Part shown: piece by piece, positions 1 to 8,119 of the stretch
How the letters are laid out: every line of letters begins with the position of its first letter
Position numbering within the stretch: the first letter of the stretch is position 1
Origin: an uncultured Methanobrevibacter sp.
GTDB lineage: Archaea > Methanobacteriota > Methanobacteria > Methanobacteriales > Methanobacteriaceae
Length of the DNA: 64,000 nt
NCBI RefSeq assembly: GCF_947169325.1
Contig: NZ_CAMVPN010000002.1
Location: forward strand, 1-64,000
Direction of reading: 5' to 3'
The notes under the pieces: model-generated
Databases searched by the model: none
The model's input: the letters and a program-made list of their open reading frames with translations, nothing else
What the model was told of the DNA's origin: nothing
Translations under genes and position numbers: made by a program

Positions 1-115
1 ATTTCACTGATTTAAATGGGAAATAGACCCTAGCTTGTCGCACGAATACTTTTCACATGCTCTGGGTAAACTTATTTATACCTACTTCTACAATATACAG
101 TTGGAGGTAACTTAT

Positions 116-376
116 ATGAACTTTGAAGATATGAAATTTTGCCAATCCTGTGCCATGCCAATGGCTGACGACGACTTCGGGACTGAAAAAGACGGTTCCA
201 AAAGCGAAGACTACTGCAAATACTGCTATCAGGACGGAGAGTTCACAAGCGATGTGACAATGCAGGAGATGATTGATTTCTGCGTTCCAAAAACCGCTGA
301 AGCTACAGGCATGAGCGAAGAGGAAGCAAGAAAAATGTCTGAAGAAATGTTTCCAAAATTAAAAAGATGGATGTAA
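116..376 (+). CDS. Small putative zinc-ribbon protein
   Basis: An 86-residue protein with an N-terminal Cys-x2-Cys (C9, C12) and a second Cys-x2-Cys (C34, C37), matching the small stand-alone zinc-ribbon family seen in many anaerobes (starting KFCQSCAMPM). The acidic C-terminal half looks helical. No enzymatic motif is visible and the function is unknown. The start at 116 is chosen because a strong GGAGG lies at 103-107; the frame is open further upstream to 35, but that part has no ribosome binding site and does not resemble the family. It converges on the M14-like gene and shares a hairpin terminator with it. Confidence 0.85.
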   Translation: MNFEDMKFCQSCAMPMADDDFGTEKDGSKSEDYCKYCYQDGEFTSDVTMQEMIDFCVPKTAEATGMSEEEARKMSEEMFPKLKRWM

Positions 377-400
377 TAGCCATCCACAACTTCTTTTTTT
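368..400. terminator. Convergent hairpin terminator
   Basis: TGGATG and CATCCA (368-373 and 381-386) form a 6-bp stem with a 7-base loop that overlaps the stop codon of the zinc-ribbon gene. A T-rich tract at 391-400 follows. It lies between two convergent genes. Confidence 0.55.
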
Positions 401-1115
401 AAAATTCCAAACCATCGACCGCATAGATAAGTTCCAGCATGTGGGAATCCTTCACGTCCTGAGGCGCAAAGCTGTATTCCTCATAGTAGAATGCGGGAAC
501 TCCATTTTCATTCAATGGAATTGTGAGATATGGTCCGCTTGTTGTTGAATCCGGAGCATAATATGATATATTCACCGCCTCATCTGAAACCTCATGGGCA
601 TAATCCACACCCAATCCCTCTTTCACCGGAGAGAAAACGAATGTCTGATATGGATAAGCACCCACATTTGAGTGAACGTCAACGGCAAGCTCATAGTTTC
701 CGTCAACGATTTGAGGATAAACATATTCATATGCAAGATTCTGGCCGTTCTGGCGTCCGGGACTGTCATCTGATGAACCGTCCCCATAATATCCTATGTC
801 ACTTGTTACATTAACGATATATATGTCATAGCAGCAATTCAGATCCGTTAATGTGGGAAGCAGATTGACCAGTGTCCTGTGAGTCTGGTTTTCCAAAGGG
901 TGAAGGCCCACCACATATGCTATCCTTTTGCCGTCAGGGTTTCCTATGTGTCTAATGACACTGACGCTTCCTTTCGAATTATTGGCAAGAACCTCATTAT
1001 CGGTTGTGTTAATGTTGGATTTTGCCTCCTTGTGATTGACATTGACGATTGCAATGCTGAAAGCCAAAATGACAATCAGGAGAATTAAAATTAGGATATG
1101 TTCCTTTTTAATCAT
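399..1115 (-). CDS. Secreted or anchored M14-like (carboxypeptidase/AstE fold) protein
   Basis: 238 residues with an N-terminal hydrophobic segment (about 7-25), so probably membrane-anchored and facing outward. H72-x2-E75 (in GLHPLE) and D146-x-H148 (DVHS) match the zinc-binding HxxE...H pattern of M14 metallopeptidases and succinylglutamate-desuccinylase-like proteins. E212/E213 near the C-terminus could supply the catalytic glutamate. The protein is shorter than typical M14 carboxypeptidases. A cell-wall or peptide substrate is possible but not shown. A TATA-like box (1139-1144, read on the minus strand) sits 24-29 bases before the start and no ribosome binding site is present, so the mRNA may be leaderless. 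Confidence 0.6.
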   Translation of the reverse strand: MIKKEHILILILLIVILAFSIAIVNVNHKEAKSNINTTDNEVLANNSKGSVSVIRHIGNPDGKRIAYVVGLHPLENQTHRTLVNLLPTLTDLNCCYDIYIVNVTSDIGYYGDGSSDDSPGRQNGQNLAYEYVYPQIVDGNYELAVDVHSNVGAYPYQTFVFSPVKEGLGVDYAHEVSDEAVNISYYAPDSTTSGPYLTIPLNENGVPAFYYEEYSFAPQDVKDSHMLELIYAVDGLEF

Positions 1116-1409
1116 TAGTTTAAATATTGATTTTGTAGTTTATAACATTAACATTCACGATTTTCATATCAAAATTCATTTCTGTAATTGTTTGATATAT
1201 ATCCCTTATTTAGATTGATTCAGAAAATTGAAAAGGTTGGCGTTAATGTCAGATTCATTCAATAATTTCAATTGAAATTTTAAAACATTCATTTTAATGA
1301 AGCGTTCTTTCAATATAATTGAAGACTAACATTGGCCCGTATGTTACTGAAAAATCATCGCCGAAACATGATTCAAAAAAAATAGTAAAAAAATAGATGG
1401 ATTCGATTC
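1116..1409. other. AT-rich intergenic region
   Basis: About 294 bases without a supported gene. The right part is downstream of the NapH-like gene and the left edge holds the TATA box of the M14-like gene. I see no RNA gene or strong repeat. Confidence 0.6.
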
Positions 1410-2192
1410 TCATCTATTTTTGATTCTGTGCTCGACTTTGCAGATTGCCTGTGTCATTGTTCCCATAGGACAGTACACGCACCATGATCTTGGCTTGAAG
1501 AGAAGCATTGTCGCCAAACCGAGAATGGTGGAAGTAAGCATCACGCTGTAGAATCCGAAGGCGTACTGTGAAACCCATGGAGCTATTACGTTTCCATGAT
1601 ATGCCCATGACCAAGGCACATTGATTGTCCACAGCAGGGTGACTGCCTGTGTGAGTGATTTGGTTCCTGCAAATACAAGATATGTGTTCCAGAGCATCAC
1701 GAAAAACATTGCAAAGAAGAATACCAAAAAGCCGTATCTGAAAGCCTTTGAATACATCCATTTTGGTACATCCCTTTTTCTGGAAAGACCTATTCTACCT
1801 CCAAGCAATCCCAAAAGCTGACCTCTGTCACAATAACGGTTGCAGAATCCCTTGTTGCCTTTGAACAATGCAAAAAGCAACGGCACTATGAAGCATATCA
1901 TTCCAAGCCAGGCAAATATTATGTTGAAGAATCCCAACGTGAAGTATGCGATTGTAAATATCCAAAGGTAATCGTACCACCTTTTGAATTCGACCTTGTT
2001 GGCCTTTTTGGCACATTTTCCTTCAATGATTGACGATGGACATTCAAGAACGCATTTACCGCATCCAATGCATAATTCATCATCAATTTTCGCATACATT
2101 CCATCTTTAACTTCAATTGCATCTTTCGGACATACCTTAAGGCAGCATCCGCAAGACACGCATGAGTCCTCATCAACACTTGACTTTGCCAT
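1410..2192 (-). CDS. NapH/NosR-like membrane 4Fe-4S ferredoxin
   Basis: 260 residues. Two classical 4Fe-4S motifs are at the N-terminus (C11, C14, C17, C21 and C41, C44, C47, C51), followed by about four transmembrane helices (75-110 and 150-230). Cys pairs typical of the NapH/NosR membrane family are at C117/C121 and C238/C241 (CVYCPMG). It probably passes electrons across or along the membrane; partner and acceptor cannot be read from the neighbours. The start at 2192 is preferred over the upstream 2237 because a GGTGA lies just before it and the first ferredoxin motif then starts at the normal distance. Confidence 0.8.
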   Translation of the reverse strand: MAKSSVDEDSCVSCGCCLKVCPKDAIEVKDGMYAKIDDELCIGCGKCVLECPSSIIEGKCAKKANKVEFKRWYDYLWIFTIAYFTLGFFNIIFAWLGMICFIVPLLFALFKGNKGFCNRYCDRGQLLGLLGGRIGLSRKRDVPKWMYSKAFRYGFLVFFFAMFFVMLWNTYLVFAGTKSLTQAVTLLWTINVPWSWAYHGNVIAPWVSQYAFGFYSVMLTSTILGLATMLLFKPRSWCVYCPMGTMTQAICKVEHRIKNR

Positions 2193-2351
2193 ATGTTCAC
2201 CAATCTGAAAAATTTGTATATAAAATATATCTATCAAAAAATGTATTTAAAACATTAAGTAATTTATGAAATTCTATCAAATTAATTTGAAAATATTTAC
2301 CTCACTAACTCTTAAATAATAATTTAAATAAAATAGTATTAGGTGATACAT

Positions 2352-2531
2352 ATGGATAACAAAGAAAAAGTTATTGAAGCATTCAAAAATTCCGAAGAAC
2401 CTTTAAACGCTACAAAAGTTAGTGAAATATCAGGTGTCGAGAAAAAAGAAGTGGACAAAATCATGAAAGAATTGAAAAAAGATGAAACAATCGTTTCACC
2501 TAAAAGATGTTATTGGACTCTCAACGAATAA
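2352..2531 (+). CDS. Small winged-helix DNA-binding protein
   Basis: 59 residues that read as a single winged-helix domain: helix 1 (about 4-11), a turn, a recognition-type helix (ATKVSEISG...KKEVDKIMKEL), then a short wing with DETIVSPKRCYWTL. It probably binds DNA as a small regulator or nucleoid-associated protein; the target is unknown. The start at 2352 follows AGGTGAT at 2341-2347 with a 4-base spacer. The gene is monocistronic and convergent with the next gene; a T-run at 2539-2547 may end both transcripts. Confidence 0.75.
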   Translation: MDNKEKVIEAFKNSEEPLNATKVSEISGVEKKEVDKIMKELKKDETIVSPKRCYWTLNE

Positions 2532-2545
2532 TAACATCCCTTTTT

Positions 2546-2821
2546 TTATTTTTCAAACATTTCTATTATTTTTCTTGCATATTTCCTGTCCTGTTCTTTT
2601 ACCTTTTCGCTCAGCTCATCATAATCGACCCAATAGCTTTCCCATCTTGCCAATCTTTCCTTTTGTGTTTCAATGAATTGCACATCCTCTTGAGAGAGGC
2701 TGTTAACATCTATAAGTTCAATCAACTTTTCTATTGATTCATGTACTGATTTTGACCAATGAATCCATTGCTCATGTTCAAGTGCAGACAATTCTTCTAA
2801 AAGTTCATCCCTATCGCTCAT
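2546..2821 (-). CDS. Small phage-type protein (LEHEQWxxW / YxELSExxKExDR pattern)
   Basis: 91 residues, helical and acidic. It carries an N-terminal LSALEHEQWIHWSK segment and a C-terminal YDELSEKVKEQDRKYA segment. I know this pair of motifs from short proteins of bacterial phages and mobile regions; I know no biochemical function. The start at 2821 (ATG) is chosen because GGGTGA lies 5 bases upstream; a GTG at 2830 is the alternative. The larger neighbour upstream on the same strand (2910-5999) also looks phage-derived. Confidence 0.6.
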   Translation of the reverse strand: MSDRDELLEELSALEHEQWIHWSKSVHESIEKLIELIDVNSLSQEDVQFIETQKERLARWESYWVDYDELSEKVKEQDRKYARKIIEMFEK

Positions 2822-2909
2822 GTCAATCACCCTTAGGATATGTTGAATAGTATGTAACTTTCAATATTTAACAGTTTTCGCAAATGCATGGCGTTAATGT
2901 CAGGCAAAA

Positions 2910-5900
2910 TCAGCTTCCGCCTTCATCATCGACAATCTTTATTGGAGATATTGCGAATTTTGCATTTCCGTTGATGGAACTTTTAATCAAATCGAATATG
3001 CTTGTATCAGCCTCCCTGAAGTAGGTCTTGATGAATTTGGAATTCTTGAGGATGCTTTTGAGCTTTTCCTCATCGACCCCTTCGGCCCCTTGGATATTTA
3101 GATACTCGATGTCCTGATTTAGGATATCATACTTTTCCCAAATCTTGAATTCGCCTAAGCCGATTTCCTTTTTGATCTGCTTGTTGAGCCAATTTTTAGG
3201 AATGCCTATTGATAGTGAGCACTGGTACTGAAGGATGCTTGGAATCAATACCCCAAGTTCGAAAATCAATGCGAAATCCTTGAAGGTTTCATCACCGTCC
3301 TTGCCTTTAAGATACCAGTCATATATCTCATCAAGAGTGATTCCTGCCTTTTTCGCCAGTTTGGTTCCTGTGGTTTTTCTTTTGCTTATCTCTTCTGCAA
3401 TGATTTTGAACCTGCCACCCAATACAAACCTTGTGATTTTCTCCTCCTTTTCAAGGTATTCCTCTTTAGTGAGGTTGGCATTTTTCATTGCTATCCTTTT
3501 GGACTTCTTGGCGATGGTGGCCTTCACAAAGAGATGTATCTTAAGATTGAGATATGCTTCGCTGAAATACTTGAACTTGTCATTGCCGTAGTTGCCCAGC
3601 TTGTAGTAGTAGTTAAGCTCCTCTTCGGTAATCCTTGAGTTCTTCAGGGCTTTGGCATATGGCTTATTTTCGAATTCCATCAGGAAATTCTTGAGGAGGT
3701 TCGGAACGACATAATCCTCATACAGCTCTGAAATCCTTGCAAACTCTTCAAATCCGCTTTTTCCAAGGTTGATGAATTCCTCGATTGTCTTTAAAGGAAT
3801 GTCATATGTGTCTGAGACTTCCTGTTTTGATTTCAAATCCTTAAATCCGTCGATAATCAGCTTGATTTCAAGCTGGTCGTTTTTCTTTTTGAAATCCCAA
3901 AATAGGTCATATTCTATATGCCTCAGCCATTTGCTGACAATCGTATTTGAAAGGCCAATGCTTCTTGCCGCATCGGGCATGTTTTTTCCCTCATATCTTG
4001 CTTTCATGTACTTTTCCATCAAAAGCTCTGTAGTCTTTAGGTAAAACTGTGTTGGATGATTTGTTGACATGTACATGTCCTGGTCTTTTATATACCATTC
4101 ATTGAACTCCTTCTGGCTAATCTCGCATTTCTGGATGGCATTGTAGAAATCATTGTCTATTAGAAGCTTTGGAAATAGCCTTTTGCGGTTTTCCTCATAT
4201 TCCTGATCAAATCTGGCATGGAAGTTGCTTCTCTCCTTTCGGCTGCTGTTGTACAATTCAAGGAATTCCTTCGGACTGACGCCTGCTGAGTAAATGGCCT
4301 CTTCCTTGCTTTTGTCTTCCTTAAGGGCATTTATGATTTTTCCCCTTTTTATCAGACTTGAAGTGATTTTCGCGTTTTCCTCTTCGAATTCCAGAAGCAG
4401 GTCCATGTCTGTGTGCTTGCTCCATGACTTTACCATGTCCTTTGAGATGTTCATCCTCTTGAGTATTTCAGGTTTTGAAAATCCCCTTTGGCGGTAATTG
4501 AGATATTTTTCCATGAGGATTTTTGTTGTCTTCATGTAGAACTGCGAATAGTCAATCTCACCTGTGTAATACCATCTGTAGAATTCATCACGGGTAATCT
4601 TGCTTATTCTGATTGCGCTGTTCAGGTTGCTTTTGCCCAGATGCTTGATGAATGTCTTCTGTCTTTTTTGGGTATATTCAGCATCGAATGTCTTGTGAAA
4701 CCCATCACCTGACTTTTTGGACATGTAGTAGATTCTGTCAAATTCCTTCTGGCTGATGCCGATTGATTTCAATGCATCCTTGAGGCTTTTGTTTTTCTTG
4801 ATTTCCTTTATGATGAGGTCCTTTTTGATGTCGTTGGTCATCTTCATGAAATCCTCGCTCATGAAATGGGTCTGCCAGAACTCTAACATCTCATCTGAAA
4901 GCTCAAGCTTTTGGCGGATTTTATCCTCATTTATGTTCCTTTTTCTATAGTTGAAATAGCTCTTTATCTGAAGCTCATTGTACATTATGAATGCTTCGTT
5001 CAGCTCTCCGGCGATGAATTCATCCTTCCTATGGTTGAACCATTCCCTGATGTTCAAATCATCCATGGATGAATCCTTCATGCTTTTCTTGATGTTTTCG
5101 CTTTTGAGGAGATTTTCCTCGAAGTCCCTTTCAAGCTTCAGGTTTACAAGCCTGTAGAACTCGCAGTAGTTTTTCTGCTTCACTCCTCCTTTCCAGTACT
5201 CCAAAGTGTTTTTGACCTCTCCTGCTGAAATCCTGTCATTGTAAAACTGCATGAGGAGTACGCTGATGTCAATATATTCGTTGATTTCATCCATCATACG
5301 TTGGAACATCTCGTCGTTTATGTGATATGTCTCGCCCTTTTTCATGATGACATTATCCTTTGAGAGTTCCATCAAAAATGAAATTGCCTCGCTTTCATCC
5401 AATCCGTAATTGACAAGATCTCTTTTTGTAAATCCTGAATCCTCAAATGAATTCTTGATTGACAGAAGGAGGTTTGCATTGTCGATTTTTCCATTGCAGA
5501 TATTGCAGAGATTTGACGATGCATCCTCATTTGGCTTGCCGCAGATGATGCAGTTGTCAAAGTGGAATTCCCTGTGCTGCGGTTTTTTGTAATCGGGAAT
5601 GTCAATGTACCTTTCGCTTTCGCAGAAGTCCCTGAAATATTTTTTGGAAATGTAGTACAGTCTTTTGTGAAGGTCAAATGCCACATTCCTCTCTTCCTGG
5701 GTGTTTTTGTAGTTCTTATGGATTTTGTTTCTTAGGTTATATGCCTCCTGAAGCTTGTTTTTGAAGATGTATGATATGACTCCCTGCCTGTAGAGATTGT
5801 CAATCTTTTTGTAGAATGAAATCATATGGCTTTCAAGTTTCTTTTTTGACAGCCTATACATGTCATTGACTATTGTTTCCAAAAACAGTGTTGCATCTGC

Positions 5901-5999
5901 TGTCACTGCCCTTGGGGAGTTCAAAACATCATCTTCAAGTTTGACTCCAATATCGTAGAGTTCCTGATTAAAGCTTTTCAAAAAATCAAAGTTTGACAT
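2910..5999 (-). CDS. Large multi-module HTH-like protein with zinc ribbon
   Basis: 1,029 residues, no signal peptide or membrane helix. Residues 1-125 are helical and contain an R90...H94 pattern (LRNKIH) reminiscent of DUF4145/HEPN regions. A zinc ribbon follows at C150, C153, C165, C168. From about 260 to 920 the protein is built of short helix-turn-helix-like modules such as DALKSIGISQKEFDRIY (408-424), KRMNISKDMVKSW (514-526), RSIGLSNTIVSKWL (679-692) and KKAGITLDEIYDWYLKG (883-899), each followed by a GDxxFxxF-like stretch. These resemble the HTH of phage terminase small subunits. Modules recur in an A-B-C order (about 405/459/503, then 563/616/668). It probably binds nucleic acid; the function is unknown. 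GAGGTG precedes the start. Confidence 0.7.
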   Translation of the reverse strand: MSNFDFLKSFNQELYDIGVKLEDDVLNSPRAVTADATLFLETIVNDMYRLSKKKLESHMISFYKKIDNLYRQGVISYIFKNKLQEAYNLRNKIHKNYKNTQEERNVAFDLHKRLYYISKKYFRDFCESERYIDIPDYKKPQHREFHFDNCIICGKPNEDASSNLCNICNGKIDNANLLLSIKNSFEDSGFTKRDLVNYGLDESEAISFLMELSKDNVIMKKGETYHINDEMFQRMMDEINEYIDISVLLMQFYNDRISAGEVKNTLEYWKGGVKQKNYCEFYRLVNLKLERDFEENLLKSENIKKSMKDSSMDDLNIREWFNHRKDEFIAGELNEAFIMYNELQIKSYFNYRKRNINEDKIRQKLELSDEMLEFWQTHFMSEDFMKMTNDIKKDLIIKEIKKNKSLKDALKSIGISQKEFDRIYYMSKKSGDGFHKTFDAEYTQKRQKTFIKHLGKSNLNSAIRISKITRDEFYRWYYTGEIDYSQFYMKTTKILMEKYLNYRQRGFSKPEILKRMNISKDMVKSWSKHTDMDLLLEFEEENAKITSSLIKRGKIINALKEDKSKEEAIYSAGVSPKEFLELYNSSRKERSNFHARFDQEYEENRKRLFPKLLIDNDFYNAIQKCEISQKEFNEWYIKDQDMYMSTNHPTQFYLKTTELLMEKYMKARYEGKNMPDAARSIGLSNTIVSKWLRHIEYDLFWDFKKKNDQLEIKLIIDGFKDLKSKQEVSDTYDIPLKTIEEFINLGKSGFEEFARISELYEDYVVPNLLKNFLMEFENKPYAKALKNSRITEEELNYYYKLGNYGNDKFKYFSEAYLNLKIHLFVKATIAKKSKRIAMKNANLTKEEYLEKEEKITRFVLGGRFKIIAEEISKRKTTGTKLAKKAGITLDEIYDWYLKGKDGDETFKDFALIFELGVLIPSILQYQCSLSIGIPKNWLNKQIKKEIGLGEFKIWEKYDILNQDIEYLNIQGAEGVDEEKLKSILKNSKFIKTYFREADTSIFDLIKSSINGNAKFAISPIKIVDDEGGS

Positions 6000-6202
6000 T
6001 TTTCATAACACCTCATTTTTATTTGATTTTAAAAATCCTCTTGTTGAGGTATTAATGTCTATTAAAAGAAGTAGTATATAAGTATTTAAATGATTAAAAG
6101 CATTATTGCTTTTTGTTTGTAATTTTACAAGTTTAAATCAATATTTACTTTTGCGTGTAAATTATAGGTGGAGGGTTTGCTGCGGTGGCGAAAAAATATA
6201 AT

Positions 6203-6249
6203 TGTTTCATTTACAACTGTTTCATTAGAAACATTTATATTATTTTTTA
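6203..6249 (+). promoter_or_regulatory. Promoter and candidate MarR operator
   Basis: TGTTTC-ATTA-GAAACA (6218-6233) is a perfect inverted repeat with 6-bp arms. TGTTTCAT also occurs as a direct copy at 6203-6210. A TATA-like stretch (about 6235-6242) follows at once, so a protein bound to the palindrome would block the transcription-factor-B/TATA region. The gene behind it is a MarR regulator, so autoregulation is the simplest reading. Confidence 0.55.
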
Positions 6250-6274
6250 GACATATGTTAAAACAGGTGATGAA

Positions 6275-6721
6275 ATGGATGACGAAAGTACACAGAACCT
6301 GGTGAAGAATTCCCCGTTTATTGCTTGGATTCACAACATATCTCTAAATCAACAGAAATACATGAAATCCAAGATAGAAGATTTGGATTTCGACCACAAC
6401 ATGAGATACATAATATTCATCTACGACAATCCAAACTGTTCACAGGAAGACATTGTAAACATGTTCGGCCAAAGCAAGGGAAACATTGCCAAGGTCTTGA
6501 GAAAATTCGAGGACGAAGGATACATCAAAAGAGAAATAAATCCCGAAAACAGGAGAAAATATATATTGAACACTACCGAAAAGGGCAGTGAAATAGTTCC
6601 AAGGATAAGGCAGATTTCAAAGGACTGGGAAGCCGAAGTCGGAATAACAGATGAAGACAATGAGCTGAAAGAGAGAATCATTGAAATTGCAATCAATGGA
6701 ATGAAACTTATTGAGGGATAA
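6275..6721 (+). CDS. MarR-family transcriptional regulator
   Basis: 148 residues with the MarR winged-helix layout: a dimerising helix at the N-terminus, the HTH (about 45-80, NCSQEDIVNMFGQSKGNIAKVLRKFEDEGYI), the wing with KREINPENRRKYILN, and a C-terminal helical dimer region. It probably represses its own operon and the two exporters that follow, the first only 3 bases downstream, and should respond to a small molecule. The start is fixed by AGGTGAT at 6265-6271. Confidence 0.88.
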   Translation: MDDESTQNLVKNSPFIAWIHNISLNQQKYMKSKIEDLDFDHNMRYIIFIYDNPNCSQEDIVNMFGQSKGNIAKVLRKFEDEGYIKREINPENRRKYILNTTEKGSEIVPRIRQISKDWEAEVGITDEDNELKERIIEIAINGMKLIEG

Positions 6722-6724
6722 ATC

Positions 6725-8104
6725 ATGAAATTCGATTTGGAAACTGCAGTCGTCTTTGTATCTTTCATCACATCGTTTTTTGCAGTATTCCTATCAGCGG
6801 GAATCGTATTGGGAGTGCCTTCAATTGCAAGTGAGTTTGAAATGAACAATGTCATTCAGAACTGGATTCCAACAATAGCTCTACTTGTCATTGCAGTCTT
6901 TACTCTTCCGGCAGGACAGATTTCAGGAAAATACGGAGTTAAAAAATCCCTGATTGTCGGAGTGGTCATTTTCATTCTGGCTTCAATCGGTGCCTGCCTT
7001 TCATTTTCAACAGAATCCTTTTTGCTTTTCAGAGTAATGCAGGGCATTGGAATTGCATTTTTGAACGTGTCTGCAATGGCAATGGTCGTGCAAGCAGTAA
7101 ACCCAAAAAACAGAGGAAAAGCACTGGGTTTCACAGTGACCGGAATATATCTGGCAGGATCACTATCACCGGTATTGTGCGGATTTCTGGTCTATAACCT
7201 CGGATGGAGGTCCATGTTCTACTTTGTGATTCCATTTCTGGTTTTATGTTTGGCCTTGATGATATGGAAAATACCTGGAGAGTGGAAAACATACGAAAAC
7301 AGCAAAATCGATTCTATAGGATACATCCTATATGGAATAGGAATTCTGCTTTTCATCTACGGATTTACCAATCTGATTAACTTTTACGGCATGATGTGTG
7401 TAGCTTCAGGATTCATATTGCTGGCTGTCTTTTCATATTGGGAGCTTAAAGCTGACAGTCCTGCATTCAACATGAAACTGTTCAAGAACATGAAGTTCAC
7501 ATCATCAAACATTGCGGCATTGTGCAGCTATCTTGCAATTGCAGCAATAACAACCATTCTCAACTACCATTTCCAATACGTCAGAGGATGGAATGCACAG
7601 ATGTCCGGCATTATGCTGATAATAACTCCCATCATCATGGCAATAATGGCACCTAATGCCGGAAAGCTTTCAGACAAAATCCATCCGCAGAAGCTGGCCG
7701 CAATAGGAATGAGCATAGCGACTGTGACATTGGTGATACTGATATTTTTGGATGCTAACACCTCCATTTATCTGATTGTAATTGCAATGGTTCTGCAGGG
7801 CATCGGAATGGGACTGTTTACAACACCGAACACCAATGCAATAATGAGTTCAGTTCCGCCAAATGAAACCCCAAACGCATCAGCGGCACAGTCTGCAATG
7901 AGAACAATAGGTCAGACAATGAGTTTAGGTCTTCTAACTTTAATTTTTGCTTGGATAATGGGCAGCTTAAAGCTAATGCCGGAATATGCCAACATGATTG
8001 TTCAGGCATCACAGCTGATTTGTCTTATTTGTACCATAATCTGCATAACAGCAATATTCGCCTCATTAGTAGGCATTCAATCTAAAGATTCATTTAATAA
8101 TTAA
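6725..8104 (+). CDS. MFS drug-type exporter, DHA2-like (copy 1)
   Basis: 459 residues with about 14 hydrophobic helices, the layout of the DHA2 (14-helix, H+-coupled) exporters. A motif-A-like loop GQISGKYGVKKS is near residues 59-70 and a motif-C-like segment GSLSPVLCGF near 145. It probably exports a toxic organic compound under control of the MarR gene 3 bases upstream. It is a close paralogue of the following gene, with the same opening residues (MKFDLET) and the same length within four residues; see findings. Confidence 0.88.
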   Translation: MKFDLETAVVFVSFITSFFAVFLSAGIVLGVPSIASEFEMNNVIQNWIPTIALLVIAVFTLPAGQISGKYGVKKSLIVGVVIFILASIGACLSFSTESFLLFRVMQGIGIAFLNVSAMAMVVQAVNPKNRGKALGFTVTGIYLAGSLSPVLCGFLVYNLGWRSMFYFVIPFLVLCLALMIWKIPGEWKTYENSKIDSIGYILYGIGILLFIYGFTNLINFYGMMCVASGFILLAVFSYWELKADSPAFNMKLFKNMKFTSSNIAALCSYLAIAAITTILNYHFQYVRGWNAQMSGIMLIITPIIMAIMAPNAGKLSDKIHPQKLAAIGMSIATVTLVILIFLDANTSIYLIVIAMVLQGIGMGLFTTPNTNAIMSSVPPNETPNASAAQSAMRTIGQTMSLGLLTLIFAWIMGSLKLMPEYANMIVQASQLICLICTIICITAIFASLVGIQSKDSFNN

Positions 8105-8119
8105 AAAGAGGGATAAATT

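Noticed and set aside
1238-2903. A 15-base word (TGGCGTTAATGTCAG) present at 1238-1252 and 2889-2903.
   Set aside because: In 64 kb a few identical 15-base pairs are expected by chance and the flanks do not match, so I do not call it a repeat.
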